IMG/VR virus record: IMGVR_UViG_3300046463_000548
Coordinates: 62,001 to 126,000 of that record
Length of the DNA: 64,000 bases
Origin: a virus
Reading direction: 5' to 3' (one strand)
This document shows, one piece after another, positions 24,636-33,493 of this stretch (position 1 is its first letter; every line of letters begins with the position of its first letter). The notes under the pieces were generated by a model that saw only the letters and a program-made list of their open reading frames with translations, ran no database searches and had not been told where the DNA came from. A program made the position numbers and the translations under genes.

Positions 24636-26069
24636 TCACGTATTTACTGCGATCATTTCGCCGTTCTTTCCGGTCAAGATCGTCTTGCTTCCTGATGGCT
24701 GAGGCAGCAAGCCACCCGCGCCTGGCTGCGACTGAGCGACCTTCGAGGGGGTTGTTGCTGCGTTTGATATCGTGGTTCCGGGCTGCACCGAAACACCAGA
24801 GTCAGCTACCCTTGTGGGATTCGCGTTGGTAGCTAGCAACGCAATGACTTCGCGTGCGCGGTTGCCGACCTGTGTGAACCACGCGCTCGAAGTCAGCGAT
24901 TGAACCGCGCCTTCGATGTTGAACATCTGCATGAACTTGGTGAACTGCGGCCAGCGCTTCCACCACGACGCACCCATGTTGTACGTAAGGTCGATCATTG
25001 CCCCCTGACCCTTGGGATTCAGCCGGTCGAAGTTTGGAATCTGCATTGCGGCTTTCTTGTGAGACTCGAAGTCCTTATCGAACAGAGCCATCACTTCCTG
25101 CATGCTGAATTCGCGGTTCCACTCCGGGGGTAGCGATCTGCCGTCACCGATCAGGTGACCTACCCCGACGGTCCACAGTCCGCGTGAGTCCTTATAGGGC
25201 TTCGTCTTCACACCCTCGTGACGCATGATCATCTTTTTAGTGTCTGCGTCACTGCCGGACAAATTGGTTGCTACTGCGTCACCTGCTGCGTGCGGTGCTT
25301 CGGCAACAATCGCTTTACCGCTATCTGCGACGGTTGGTGTGGACGTTGGTGTGGACGTTACCGGCGATGAAGGGGCGATAAACGATGCGCCGTGATCGGC
25401 AGCAGTCTGCGCATCGGGAACATCAGACAGCGCAGCTTCGTTTGCGAGGCTCGAAGAAACAGTGTCTGTTGGCGCTGATTCAGTAGACGAGCCCTTGAAG
25501 AACTTGTCGTAGACGTACCAGGCCAAGGCCGCCACACCGCCAGCAATGGCGATGAAAGGCCACAGTTCCGGATTGACCCCTATGAACTCAAGAACGCCCA
25601 TGAAGATAGGGCGGATCAGCCATTCGAGGACACCGCGAATTGCGTAACGTACAACTGTTTTAACGACATCCCAAATGGCTTCTAGCGCGAAGCGCATGAT
25701 GCGCTTTATAACGGTTTTGAGCACCTTCTTGATCGTGCTCTCAACTAGGCGTTTGATCAATTTCTTGCCCAGACTCTTGAAGAAGTCCGCGCGTTCTCGC
25801 CTCTTAACTTCTGCAAGGATGTCTACAGACTCAAGCATCGCTTTCACGATGTCGTCTTTGTCAGCGTCCGTCAGTTTCGATGAGTGATACTCGCCCAACG
25901 CTTCGAACGTCCATTCAACAGTCGGCGTGTTCTGCGCGTTGGGCACGACCATGATGTCCAGCAGATCGTCCAGAGGCATTTCACCAAGAGATGCCATGAC
26001 CCGCTCTTCATCAACGTCGTCCGATTCCTTGAGGGGAACCAGCGACGCGGCATCCATTAGTGTTTGCAT
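24636..26069 (-). CDS. Tail protein with membrane helices and GH24 lysozyme domain
   Basis: A 477-residue protein. Residues 1-95 are acidic. Residues 100-192 are strongly amphipathic then hydrophobic, ending in a clear membrane-type helix (PFIAIAGGVAALAWYVYDKF, 171-190). A Ser/Thr/Pro linker leads to a T4-type lysozyme at about 275-420. The catalytic trio E285, D294 and T300 is intact in RHEG...YKDSRGLWTVGVGH. Position between tape measure and hub genes indicates a virion lysozyme that opens peptidoglycan at DNA entry, taking the part of the T4 gp5 lysozyme domain. It could also serve as endolysin. Confidence 0.85.
   Translation of the reverse strand: MQTLMDAASLVPLKESDDVDEERVMASLGEMPLDDLLDIMVVPNAQNTPTVEWTFEALGEYHSSKLTDADKDDIVKAMLESVDILAEVKRRERADFFKSLGKKLIKRLVESTIKKVLKTVIKRIMRFALEAIWDVVKTVVRYAIRGVLEWLIRPIFMGVLEFIGVNPELWPFIAIAGGVAALAWYVYDKFFKGSSTESAPTDTVSSSLANEAALSDVPDAQTAADHGASFIAPSSPVTSTPTSTPTVADSGKAIVAEAPHAAGDAVATNLSGSDADTKKMIMRHEGVKTKPYKDSRGLWTVGVGHLIGDGRSLPPEWNREFSMQEVMALFDKDFESHKKAAMQIPNFDRLNPKGQGAMIDLTYNMGASWWKRWPQFTKFMQMFNIEGAVQSLTSSAWFTQVGNRAREVIALLATNANPTRVADSGVSVQPGTTISNAATTPSKVAQSQPGAGGLLPQPSGSKTILTGKNGEMIAVNT
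24641..24651 (-). promoter_or_regulatory. CGCAGTAAATA motif copy
   Basis: On the minus strand CGCAGTAAATA spans the end of the 24636-26069 gene, 12 nt before the 24628 start. It shares 11 bases with the sites at 42653 and 58836. A coding coincidence is possible here. Confidence 0.25.
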
Positions 26070-26071
26070 TG

Positions 26072-27958
26072 CTAACCTGTGAAGTACGGTGTGTTCATCA
26101 TCATCAGAGAGTCATCGGTACCCGTATGGAAGTTGAACGTTGACATGCCAATCTGAGGACCTCCCTTGGAGGGGCGGTTATCTCCGGTACCCGCTGACGC
26201 GGCCATACCTGCGGCAACCCCTGTGTTAGGGACCGCAACACCAGCCGCCATAGACGCGGACTGAGCGGGCGCTGAGGTCGTTGATGTCGTGTTGCTGATT
26301 GAGGTAGGACCCGATACGCTTGAGCGATTTCCACCAATCGTCGTTGTCGAACCCCCAACGTTCACTGAAGACTCGCCTGGGTTCGTGGTGGTGCCACCGA
26401 CCGAAGTTGTGGAGCCCTCAAGATTCACCTTGTCCGCACCAACAGTAATTCCCAGCTTGTTTGCAACCCACGACTGCCAACTTTGATTCCCCGTTTCCCC
26501 TTGCGGTTTAGCTGACGCAACGCTCGCATTGGGATTGTGGTCCCTGTTAGCTGCGTCCATCTTCGCCATTTCCGCCTTTTGTTCCGGCGTCAGGTTGTTG
26601 ATGTCTGCATGGCCCGCCTTAGGTCCCGTAAGTTTCGCTGCCGGACCATTGCGTGATGCGTCAACGTCCTTCTGAGTTACCGTATCCGACTTTGGATGCA
26701 GCTTTTCGAGCACCCAATCGAGCACCTCATGCGCCTGTTTCCCGACCCAATCCCACGCTTCACCGACCGCCTTTTTCAGGTTGTCCCACGTTGCGTACTT
26801 GGTGATCAGGTCACCGATTGTCTTAAACAGTTGCGGATTCGTTGCCATCAGGAGCAGAGCGGAGCCCAAGGTTTTTAGCCAGCCCCAGCCCTCGTCGTCA
26901 TCCTTTTTCTTCTTGCCCTTCGATGGATCACCGACAATCGACTTGTACGAATTCCAGAACGTGTCCGCTCTGTTCTCGTCCTCTTCCTTCTGGTCTACGG
27001 TTGACTCGTCATCCTTTTGCAGGAAGTCCATCAGCTTCTGGTAAAGCGATGTCTGGTCGGTTGCGGCCTTCGTGATCGCCTGTTCTGCGGCCGAACTCAG
27101 CGATATTGAGGTTGAAGCAACGGACGACTTCGCGTGAGGTTCCATACCTCCGGTCTGATCCGTCAACGCCCTATGTTCAGCGGGACGCACAAGCTGCATC
27201 GCGTTGTCTACAATCGTGTGAGGCTCTACGTCCGTCACAGCGTGTGGGACACCACGACGCATAGGCATCAGGTTCGTGCCGTCAGCATCCAGGATTTCCT
27301 GATGGCCTGGGGCGGGCAACGCTAGCTGACCGCCGTGCGCGGCCTTCCCACGTGAGGCTGCGCGTTCCTTGTTGATCTGTTCCGCAAGATCGCGAAGCGT
27401 CGTCTTGAACACGTCGGCAATCTTTTCGATCAGCGACGTTTCGCGAGTCTGCCAGCGATTCGCATCAGCTTCGAGCAGCGACTCTTCCAGCAAGTCGTTC
27501 GCAGCAAGTAAATCGCTAGTCGAAGGAAGATCAGTCGGCAGCGCCTCGTGCACACCTGTGAAGCCGGTGTTCATCGTCTTCGTCAAATCCTCGTTGGATT
27601 CGAGGGCAGACAGTTCGATGAATTCCTTGATCGTTCCGACTATGTTCGGCTCGATTGTCTGGAGTGCTGCGTTAAGCGCTTTCTCATAGGCCGTCAGGTT
27701 GTCTGCGTTGTCTGCGCGGATACCCTGTTCCAACTGTGCGTACGACGCTTCGAATTTCTTCGCCTGCACTTCGGATGCGGAGATTGCCTGTGCGAATGTG
27801 GTTGCTGCGAGAGACGAAAGACCGTTCAGGACCGAAGAGACTCGCGAGAAGTCTGCGGTGGATGCTCGACCCTGAACGATGTTGTTGAGTGACGAGCCTG
27901 CGCTGTTTTGCAGGCTCTGCCATTTCTTTGATGCCTGATCACTATTGAACCCAGCCAT
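26072..27958 (-). CDS. Tape measure-like protein
   Basis: A 628-residue protein. It is helical and Ala-rich at the N-terminus, has a hydrophobic central stretch (WLKTLGSALLLMATNPQLFK) and a low-complexity Gly/Ser/Thr C-terminus. These features, its length close to T4 gp29, and its place after the hub chaperone and before the tail lysozyme point to the tail length ruler. By the usual rule of about 0.15 nm per residue the tail would be near 94 nm. Confidence 0.68.
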   Translation of the reverse strand: MAGFNSDQASKKWQSLQNSAGSSLNNIVQGRASTADFSRVSSVLNGLSSLAATTFAQAISASEVQAKKFEASYAQLEQGIRADNADNLTAYEKALNAALQTIEPNIVGTIKEFIELSALESNEDLTKTMNTGFTGVHEALPTDLPSTSDLLAANDLLEESLLEADANRWQTRETSLIEKIADVFKTTLRDLAEQINKERAASRGKAAHGGQLALPAPGHQEILDADGTNLMPMRRGVPHAVTDVEPHTIVDNAMQLVRPAEHRALTDQTGGMEPHAKSSVASTSISLSSAAEQAITKAATDQTSLYQKLMDFLQKDDESTVDQKEEDENRADTFWNSYKSIVGDPSKGKKKKDDDEGWGWLKTLGSALLLMATNPQLFKTIGDLITKYATWDNLKKAVGEAWDWVGKQAHEVLDWVLEKLHPKSDTVTQKDVDASRNGPAAKLTGPKAGHADINNLTPEQKAEMAKMDAANRDHNPNASVASAKPQGETGNQSWQSWVANKLGITVGADKVNLEGSTTSVGGTTTNPGESSVNVGGSTTTIGGNRSSVSGPTSISNTTSTTSAPAQSASMAAGVAVPNTGVAAGMAASAGTGDNRPSKGGPQIGMSTFNFHTGTDDSLMMMNTPYFTG

Positions 27959-27961
27959 CTT

Positions 27962-28114
27962 TTACCCCACGTACTGTTTTCCTTCCTGTGCCGCTTTGAT
28001 ACGGTCATCCCGCCGCGCCTGTGCAGCATCGGAAAACTGCTGGAATTGATAGATAGGGGTGTCCTCGCTGATCTGAACGTGGTATTCGCTCAGAATCAGC
28101 AGATGCCTATCCAT
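27962..28114 (-). CDS. Small protein between hub chaperone and tape measure
   Basis: A 50-residue protein starting at ATG 28114 behind AAGGAAGTG. The frame extends upstream to a TTG at 28159, overlapping the end of the 28128-29471 gene in the +1 frame. Small genes at this position in tailed phages are often tail assembly chaperones. No motif is visible. Confidence 0.55.
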   Translation of the reverse strand: MDRHLLILSEYHVQISEDTPIYQFQQFSDAAQARRDDRIKAAQEGKQYVG

Positions 28115-28127
28115 CACTTCCTTGGCG

Positions 28128-29471
28128 CTAGTTAGCGGGAAAGAAGCTGTGGGCAGCAAGCGAAAGCTTACTTTCGCTCATTGCACCACACCCCTTGCAC
28201 TGGATTTTTACGGTTTGATCTACGCCATAGTTACGAACTGCTTTGTCGTAGTCCTTAATTAGCTGCACCTGATCAGGAGTCGCGTTCTCAACGATGGCCA
28301 CACGCTGATCCAACGTCAGATGAAGCTCCTGATGTTGGATGTGCGTAGCCAACTGCGCGAGGAACGAAAACTCAGCACGCTGATCCGGGTCCTGCATCTT
28401 CGGATGCTCTGCGAATTCGATTACATCGCGCATCGTCGGCGGACGAAACACCATGGTCGATGCGTCGCTGAAGTGATAAATCTCCGGGTCAGGAATCGTT
28501 TCGAGTTCGGTGACTTTGACTGACGCGTTGGTGATGACTTGCGAAATCTCCAGCGACGATTCAGGAAGAACTGCCGCTTCGATTTCCGCGTAGTGCTCGT
28601 CCGTCATCTGGCCCGCGCGCACCATCGCCTGGAAGTCGATCAAGCGCAGACCATTCTCTACGCGACGTGTATGCTCCGGGTTCTTGCATCTCGTGGTGTG
28701 CACGAAATTCGATTTCGTGAATGAGTTCTGACGCAGCCAGAACAGCACGAAGTAGAAATCAGGTAGCGTCAGTTCGAACGCGAGAGGCACGCCATTCCAT
28801 GCCGGATCACTCGTGTACAGAACAGAAGACACAGCCTCAACTACAGGCTGCAGCGACTGCTCGCGATGCGCCTTCTGGAGCTTGGCTATATGCTTGGCGA
28901 GAAACGGCTTTGCATAGAGGTCCTTGAACCCGTAAAAGGCGAAATGCGAGGGCAGACCCAGCGAGAATGAGGAACCATCCGCGACCGGTGTCTGAAACCC
29001 GGGCATGGGATTGCCCACTTGATTTTGTGTATCCGGCGCGGTCTCGTGCTGTTGCATGGACTGATGGACCCACGAGAAATCATCGGCCGCTGGTACCTGC
29101 GGTTGCACAGCCTGAGCAATCGGCCGTTGCTGCGTTTGCGGGGGCCGTGATTGAGCCTGTTGCTTGGCCTGCGGAGGAACGCGGTGCTGAACCATCGGAG
29201 ACGGCTGCGGTTGAGCAGCCGGTGCTGCATGCGTTTGCGTTTGAGCCAGAGCCATCTGGTCCAAGCTCTGCGCGTGCATTGCAATGCCAGGACGCTGCGG
29301 CTGCTGTACACGGGGACCTTGGTCCTCAGTCGGCACCATCATCGGAACGCCCGGGAGCTTGATCGGCTTCGGAAAATGCGCGACGCTTTTCATGCGGTCC
29401 TGTTGGGCGCGTGCCAGTGCATCCTTTTTGTCCTGCGTAAATGGCATGAATTCTGTCTTCTTTTCAGACAC
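28128..29471 (-). CDS. Baseplate hub assembly protein, gp26/gp51-like
   Basis: A 447-residue protein. Residues 1-150 are a Gln/Pro/Ala-rich disordered segment. The folded C-terminal part (from about 165) has PLAFELTLPDFYFVLFWLRQ, a central helical block, and a final CKGCGAMSESKLSLAAHSFF. This matches the Cys-pair ending of gp26/gp51-type baseplate chaperones of T4-like phages. The start is GTG 29471, with GGAG upstream. Position before the tape measure agrees. Confidence 0.7.
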   Translation of the reverse strand: MSEKKTEFMPFTQDKKDALARAQQDRMKSVAHFPKPIKLPGVPMMVPTEDQGPRVQQPQRPGIAMHAQSLDQMALAQTQTHAAPAAQPQPSPMVQHRVPPQAKQQAQSRPPQTQQRPIAQAVQPQVPAADDFSWVHQSMQQHETAPDTQNQVGNPMPGFQTPVADGSSFSLGLPSHFAFYGFKDLYAKPFLAKHIAKLQKAHREQSLQPVVEAVSSVLYTSDPAWNGVPLAFELTLPDFYFVLFWLRQNSFTKSNFVHTTRCKNPEHTRRVENGLRLIDFQAMVRAGQMTDEHYAEIEAAVLPESSLEISQVITNASVKVTELETIPDPEIYHFSDASTMVFRPPTMRDVIEFAEHPKMQDPDQRAEFSFLAQLATHIQHQELHLTLDQRVAIVENATPDQVQLIKDYDKAVRNYGVDQTVKIQCKGCGAMSESKLSLAAHSFFPAN

Positions 29472-29500
29472 GTTGTTAACTCCGGTTTATGAGCAAGAAT

Positions 29501-30655
29501 TTAGAGTGAGGCGAAGCCCGAACCAACGGCATTAATCCCGCGTTGAAGCAGGGCAGAGCCCGCGTTGGTTATCACTGAACCAAAGCTGTTGATGGTTGCG
29601 GTTATCGCGTTGTTAGTGCCGTTTTGAGCCACCGAGCCGGGAAGGATTGAACCCGCGTCCACCAGGTTCACGAAAACGTCCCCGACTTCGAAGGTCACTT
29701 GATTGATGATCCGGTTGCTGTTGCCAGATTCCATGGCGTACGACTCAACGTTAGACGGCCAGCATTCGGTGTACTCGACAATCGCGAGAACGTTCGACGT
29801 AACGTCCAGCAGGTAGATGAAGATCGGAAACTTGTAGTCGGAAGGACGACCCCAACCACCTCCCATACTCGCTGCCTGATTAGCGGAGAACGGCGTGATA
29901 ATCGCGTTCTGCCACGCCTGTATGTAGGTCAGCGCAACGTTTGATGAGTCCGCGTAGATTCCGAGACGCAAGCTGCCGACTGAATACTTCGCTGGGTACG
30001 CACGCGGGCGGCCCTCACGGAAAATGTGCTGAGCCTCAAACGTGCGGAAGGGCAGGGTAGCCTGCTCAACGTAGTACCACGGAAGCTGCGCGGCGTTAGA
30101 TGTTGCAATCTGGCCGCCCAAGGCCGATGTCAACCCACCGGCCAGTGCTGAACTCAGGTTCGATAGAATCGAACTGGAAGTCGCATTGGATGCCGTCTGG
30201 TTCGAGCCGGGAGTAATCACGGGCATCTGCGCGTACCACGTGTACGCGAGCATAGGATCGGAGCGAGCTTGCGCACCAGCCAGATCGTAGCCCGGGTTGA
30301 TACCGTTATTTGACGAGCTTTGGAAGGAGGTCCCGGGACTCGAAAGCACGGAGCCGGAAGACGCCATCCCACCTAAGCCGGATATAGCGGCCGAAAATGC
30401 GTTTGCCGGGGCCGAGGCGAGCGTAGAAACCGCTGCAGAGACATTCCCCGTGAGTAGGTCACCGGCTGCACCAACGACCGAACCTAAGGCCGATTTGACG
30501 GTATTGGACGCGGCACCTACGACATTGGATACAACTGTGTTCTTGGCGTTTGAAACGGCACCGGTAATGCCAGTCTTGATACTGTTGATCTGGCCTTTGG
30601 TATTTACTTTGATTTGACTTTCGGCGGAAGATACTGCATCGGAGAGAAACGACAT
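29501..30655 (-). CDS. Tube-fold tail/baseplate protein (gp54/gp19-like)
   Basis: A 384-residue protein. The first 120 residues are Ala/Ser-rich and flexible. The rest has WYYVEQATLPFRTFEAQHIF, AYPAKYSVGSLRLGIYADSS and YKFPIFIYLLDVTSNVLAIV, a pattern of tail tube or tube-initiator proteins. With the 23669 gene it may form the two tube-fold rings (gp48/gp54) at the hub. A major tube protein is less likely at this length. It follows the structured leader at 30656-30878. Confidence 0.68.
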   Translation of the reverse strand: MSFLSDAVSSAESQIKVNTKGQINSIKTGITGAVSNAKNTVVSNVVGAASNTVKSALGSVVGAAGDLLTGNVSAAVSTLASAPANAFSAAISGLGGMASSGSVLSSPGTSFQSSSNNGINPGYDLAGAQARSDPMLAYTWYAQMPVITPGSNQTASNATSSSILSNLSSALAGGLTSALGGQIATSNAAQLPWYYVEQATLPFRTFEAQHIFREGRPRAYPAKYSVGSLRLGIYADSSNVALTYIQAWQNAIITPFSANQAASMGGGWGRPSDYKFPIFIYLLDVTSNVLAIVEYTECWPSNVESYAMESGNSNRIINQVTFEVGDVFVNLVDAGSILPGSVAQNGTNNAITATINSFGSVITNAGSALLQRGINAVGSGFASL

Positions 30656-30678
30656 AGGGCAGACCTTTCAAAAGGTGC

Positions 30679-30735
30679 GCCCTAACAATGAATGACAGGC
30701 GTTTGAACCTCTAACGCCTGTCTGTGCGTTAGGGC
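30679..30735 (-). other. Nested inverted repeats in the leader of the 30655 gene
   Basis: An outer 8-bp repeat (GCCCTAAC 30679-30686 with GTTAGGGC 30728-30735) encloses a perfect 10-bp repeat (GACAGGCGTT 30694-30703 with AACGCCTGTC 30713-30722). It lies between the 30736 terminator and the start at 30655. A smaller ACCTTT-CA-AAAGGT hairpin overlaps the ribosome site. This may be a processing, attenuation or translation-control structure. Confidence 0.55.
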
Positions 30736-30777
30736 AAAAAAGAGGGCGGCAAACCCTCGAAGGTCTTAGCGCCGCCC
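30736..30777 (-). terminator. Rho-independent terminator
   Basis: On the minus strand GGGCGGC...GCCGCCC (30777-30744) is followed by TCTTTTTT. It closes the unit ending with the 30879 gene. Confidence 0.75.
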
Positions 30778-30789
30778 TTGATACAGTTA

Positions 30790-30848
30790 CATGCAAGCCC
30801 CCTTCCCTATGGGAATTCCGTGGCCCTTGCTCAAAGCCAACTTGCATG
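30790..30848. repeat. Spaced 8-bp inverted repeat
   Basis: CATGCAAG (30790-30797) and CTTGCATG (30841-30848) flank a stretch containing a TTCCC-ATA-GGGAA hairpin. It lies in the 223-nt gap 30656-30878, which otherwise holds no gene. It does not fold as a tRNA. Confidence 0.5.
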
Positions 30849-30878
30849 CACCTGTTCGAGTTACTATGAAATTGGAGG

Positions 30879-31337
30879 TCAGTTGCCCCAGATCATCAAC
30901 AACGCCGGGTCTACCGGGATATAGCCATTAGGTGCTGGTCTCAGCAGTGATATGGAATCCGGCGCGAGCCGCCCCTGCGGAGGCAAGTAATAGCCGTTGT
31001 TTCTGGCGTCATCAAGAACGACCATCTTGGGATCGGCCTTCGGCACGTACAGGTCACGCTGAATCAGCGTCCGTGTGTTTTCCACTTCTTCCGGCCAGTG
31101 CTCTTCTGTCCGATAGGCAATCCAGTCCTTGGCTAGTTCCGGCTTTACGAGCAGGGTCAATCCGAGTCCTGAAAGCATACGTTCCGGCTGCTTGTCGAGA
31201 CCAACGACCACCACCTCTGAGTACTGTTGACGGGCGTTAGCCAGCAGCGTAAGACAGTCGCGAAGCATCTGCCCTTCAACTGCTGGCGTGTACTTCGTGT
31301 AAGTCACACCGATGTAGAAAATACGAGGCTTTTTCAT
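30879..31337 (-). CDS. Hypothetical protein
   Basis: A 152-residue protein. The first 60 residues alternate strand and helix (RIFYIGVTYTKY, YSEVVVVGLDKQ) as in a Rossmann-like fold, but no binding motif is clear. It overlaps the 31334 gene by ATGA and is followed by a terminator. Function is unknown. Confidence 0.65.
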   Translation of the reverse strand: MKKPRIFYIGVTYTKYTPAVEGQMLRDCLTLLANARQQYSEVVVVGLDKQPERMLSGLGLTLLVKPELAKDWIAYRTEEHWPEEVENTRTLIQRDLYVPKADPKMVVLDDARNNGYYLPPQGRLAPDSISLLRPAPNGYIPVDPALLMIWGN

Positions 31338-31561
31338 CTCTTTGTCCCCTTAGCTAGGGCTCGCGCTTTCTCCAGCGGAACCAGATAGACGCGATCATTT
31401 GATGTCAGAGTAAATCGCACCAGGTCAGGATCAGAGGACTGACGAACTCCAAACTTTGTACCTTTCTCCAAAGTAACACTGCTCGTTATCTTCAACGACC
31501 GGCCGCTGTAAGTGAACCAGTCGAAGTTTTCCTCAGTTTTCTTCAGAAGGAAGCTGTACAT
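31334..31561 (-). CDS. Small hypothetical protein
   Basis: A 75-residue, strand-rich basic protein. Its ATG overlaps the portal stop codon as TAATG and its end overlaps the next gene, so it is translationally coupled at both ends. No family is recognised. Confidence 0.65.
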   Translation of the reverse strand: MYSFLLKKTEENFDWFTYSGRSLKITSSVTLEKGTKFGVRQSSDPDLVRFTLTSNDRVYLVPLEKARALAKGTKR

Positions 31562-33456
31562 TATTTGTAATTCCCAAAACCCGGAAGCGTTGCGCGGCCC
31601 AGCTTTTGCACGTTAGCCCGACGCAGCTTCTCCTGATAGTGCGGGTCACCATCGACCTTCTTCGCGATCTTCATAATCTGATCGTGCGCACGGTGGCGAC
31701 GGTCTGCCATCGCCGCAGAAGGGATGTGCCGAACCTGATCGGTTTTCGTCAGCGCCCACGCATCACCCGAATCACCGAAGTCACGTGAAAGCAGGGGCTT
31801 GCGGTACGCGCGTTGCTGCATGAGGTTTGCGCTCATCGACGTATGCTGGTTAGTCCGTTCGATCAATGCGGAGAGTTCCGGCTGCTCTGCGTCATCGATT
31901 TCACGCTCGTCATCATCGAACTCGTTGGAGAAATGATCCTCGCCCTCGTGCGATGTATCCTTGCCGGTGAATTCCTCCAGGCGCTGACGCAACACCTTGT
32001 CTTCATCGAGGTCGCGTACCAGCGCGTCCGGGTCGATCTTTGCAGCGGCCATCCACATCTTGAGAGGGATAGGGACGCCCTTTTCCGAAGCCATTTCGAG
32101 CAGTTCCATCATGTTCTCTTCGCCCTTCGCTTCAAGCTCCTTGTGCCAGTGAAGCTGCGGCATCTTGAGGTTCGAACGGTTGGCGCGGTTGAACAGGAAG
32201 TCCACAATCTTGCCGCTCTTCGCTTTGTTCTTCGGATCGACATACAGATCGTTGACCACAGCAATCAGCGGGAACAGCTTCGCGTAGAACACGCGGTCCG
32301 TCAGGTCTGTGCGGTAGCTATTCATCGTTTCGAGGAACGTTGAATATGCAGACTCTGCTGCCGCGTACGACGATTCGCCAGACAGGAACGACTCACTGAT
32401 GCCCAGCGCCCGGAGCTTGTACGGAACAAGCACATCGGCCATGTCCGTCCACTTCCAGAAATCGCCACCTGGTCGGATGTCTGCAGCCTGCACCGAATTA
32501 CGTGTCGAAATCCATCCGCCCAACGGGTCGAATTCGGCCTGCTGGAACTGCGATACGAGCGCCTGGAGTTCTTCGCCGGTCGGAGTCCAGTTGTCATCGC
32601 CAGCCGTCAGGTGAGTCATCGCGCGTTGACGACGCTGAGCCTCAACAAGCGTCCCACGGAACAGCGTCTTTTCGATCAGATACATCGGCAAGATGCGGTG
32701 CAAGTAGGACGTGTATGCGCGGTCCGTTGTTGAACGGCGCGGGACGAACAGTGTGGTCACCGGGTCCAGCGTGAACGCGCCCGACTTCAGCATGTCCAGG
32801 AACTGCGGAGGCATCGAGTCGAGATACTTCCGCGCGTACTCTGACGTGTCGTGCATGAACTGCTGTGTTGACTGTCCAACACGCACATTGATCGTCGGGT
32901 CGATACCCCAGAACGGGGAGGGGATCACGGCGCAGGACAGCGCGTCATGAATCAGCGTGTCCATGAACTGCTTTGAACGGGGATCGAACACCAACGATCC
33001 ACAGAAGAAACCATCAGTCAGGTGAGCCGTCGATATCGTAGGCATCATCTGGCGGAGGTTCAGTCGGTCTAACGCCTCTTCATAGAACTTCAGTTCTTTC
33101 TCTTCCAGACCGCGCAGTTCCCAATCGGAGAACGGAAAATGCGACTGGATGTCCACAGACGAACCCGCTGTGTTATCGAACAGATACATATCCCGGTAGA
33201 ACAGGGCTAGGGTAGAGGTGTCGATCAGATGCGGGTCTGCCGGGATGATACCCGTCATGTAGTACTGGTAGTTCGACTGCCAAAACCCGTTCACGGACAT
33301 TGATGCGCCGCCCGATGTTCCGCTCATACCCATGCTTGCGGTCACCTGCGTCATCGAACGCGGGGACGCACGGTGTACGATGGTGTTCCCCGGTGATTCG
33401 CCCATCATGTTTATTGAGCCGTTTGTAACGCCCAAAATGCGCTTCTTGCTGTACAT
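31561..33456 (-). CDS. Portal protein
   Basis: A 631-residue protein. Its strand-helix pattern and segments such as IDTSTLALFYRDMYLFDNTA, FKWTD-like FWKWTDMADVLVPYKLRALG and ISESFLSGESSYAAAESAYS match the wing, stem and crown helices of portal proteins. The acidic C-terminal third is helical and probably the crown. It lies downstream of the terminase as expected. ATG 33456 with AGGATTAAACAC is chosen because the longer reading overlaps the 33494 gene. The portal forms the dodecameric DNA gate in the head. Confidence 0.8.
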   Translation of the reverse strand: MYSKKRILGVTNGSINMMGESPGNTIVHRASPRSMTQVTASMGMSGTSGGASMSVNGFWQSNYQYYMTGIIPADPHLIDTSTLALFYRDMYLFDNTAGSSVDIQSHFPFSDWELRGLEEKELKFYEEALDRLNLRQMMPTISTAHLTDGFFCGSLVFDPRSKQFMDTLIHDALSCAVIPSPFWGIDPTINVRVGQSTQQFMHDTSEYARKYLDSMPPQFLDMLKSGAFTLDPVTTLFVPRRSTTDRAYTSYLHRILPMYLIEKTLFRGTLVEAQRRQRAMTHLTAGDDNWTPTGEELQALVSQFQQAEFDPLGGWISTRNSVQAADIRPGGDFWKWTDMADVLVPYKLRALGISESFLSGESSYAAAESAYSTFLETMNSYRTDLTDRVFYAKLFPLIAVVNDLYVDPKNKAKSGKIVDFLFNRANRSNLKMPQLHWHKELEAKGEENMMELLEMASEKGVPIPLKMWMAAAKIDPDALVRDLDEDKVLRQRLEEFTGKDTSHEGEDHFSNEFDDDEREIDDAEQPELSALIERTNQHTSMSANLMQQRAYRKPLLSRDFGDSGDAWALTKTDQVRHIPSAAMADRRHRAHDQIMKIAKKVDGDPHYQEKLRRANVQKLGRATLPGFGNYK

Positions 33457-33493
33457 GTGTTTAATCCTGTTGTTCGATGCACTCGTACACGGC

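Noticed and set aside
27962-28159. Programmed frameshift joining the gp26/gp51-like gene to the small gene before the tape measure, as in lambda G/GT
   Set aside because: The small frame is +1, not -1, I see no convincing slippery heptamer, and ATG 28114 has its own AAGGA site. Independent starting is simpler.
30781-30850. tRNA-like gene
   Set aside because: An 8-bp terminal pairing exists, but there is no T-arm with GTTCRA and no anticodon arm of proper size.
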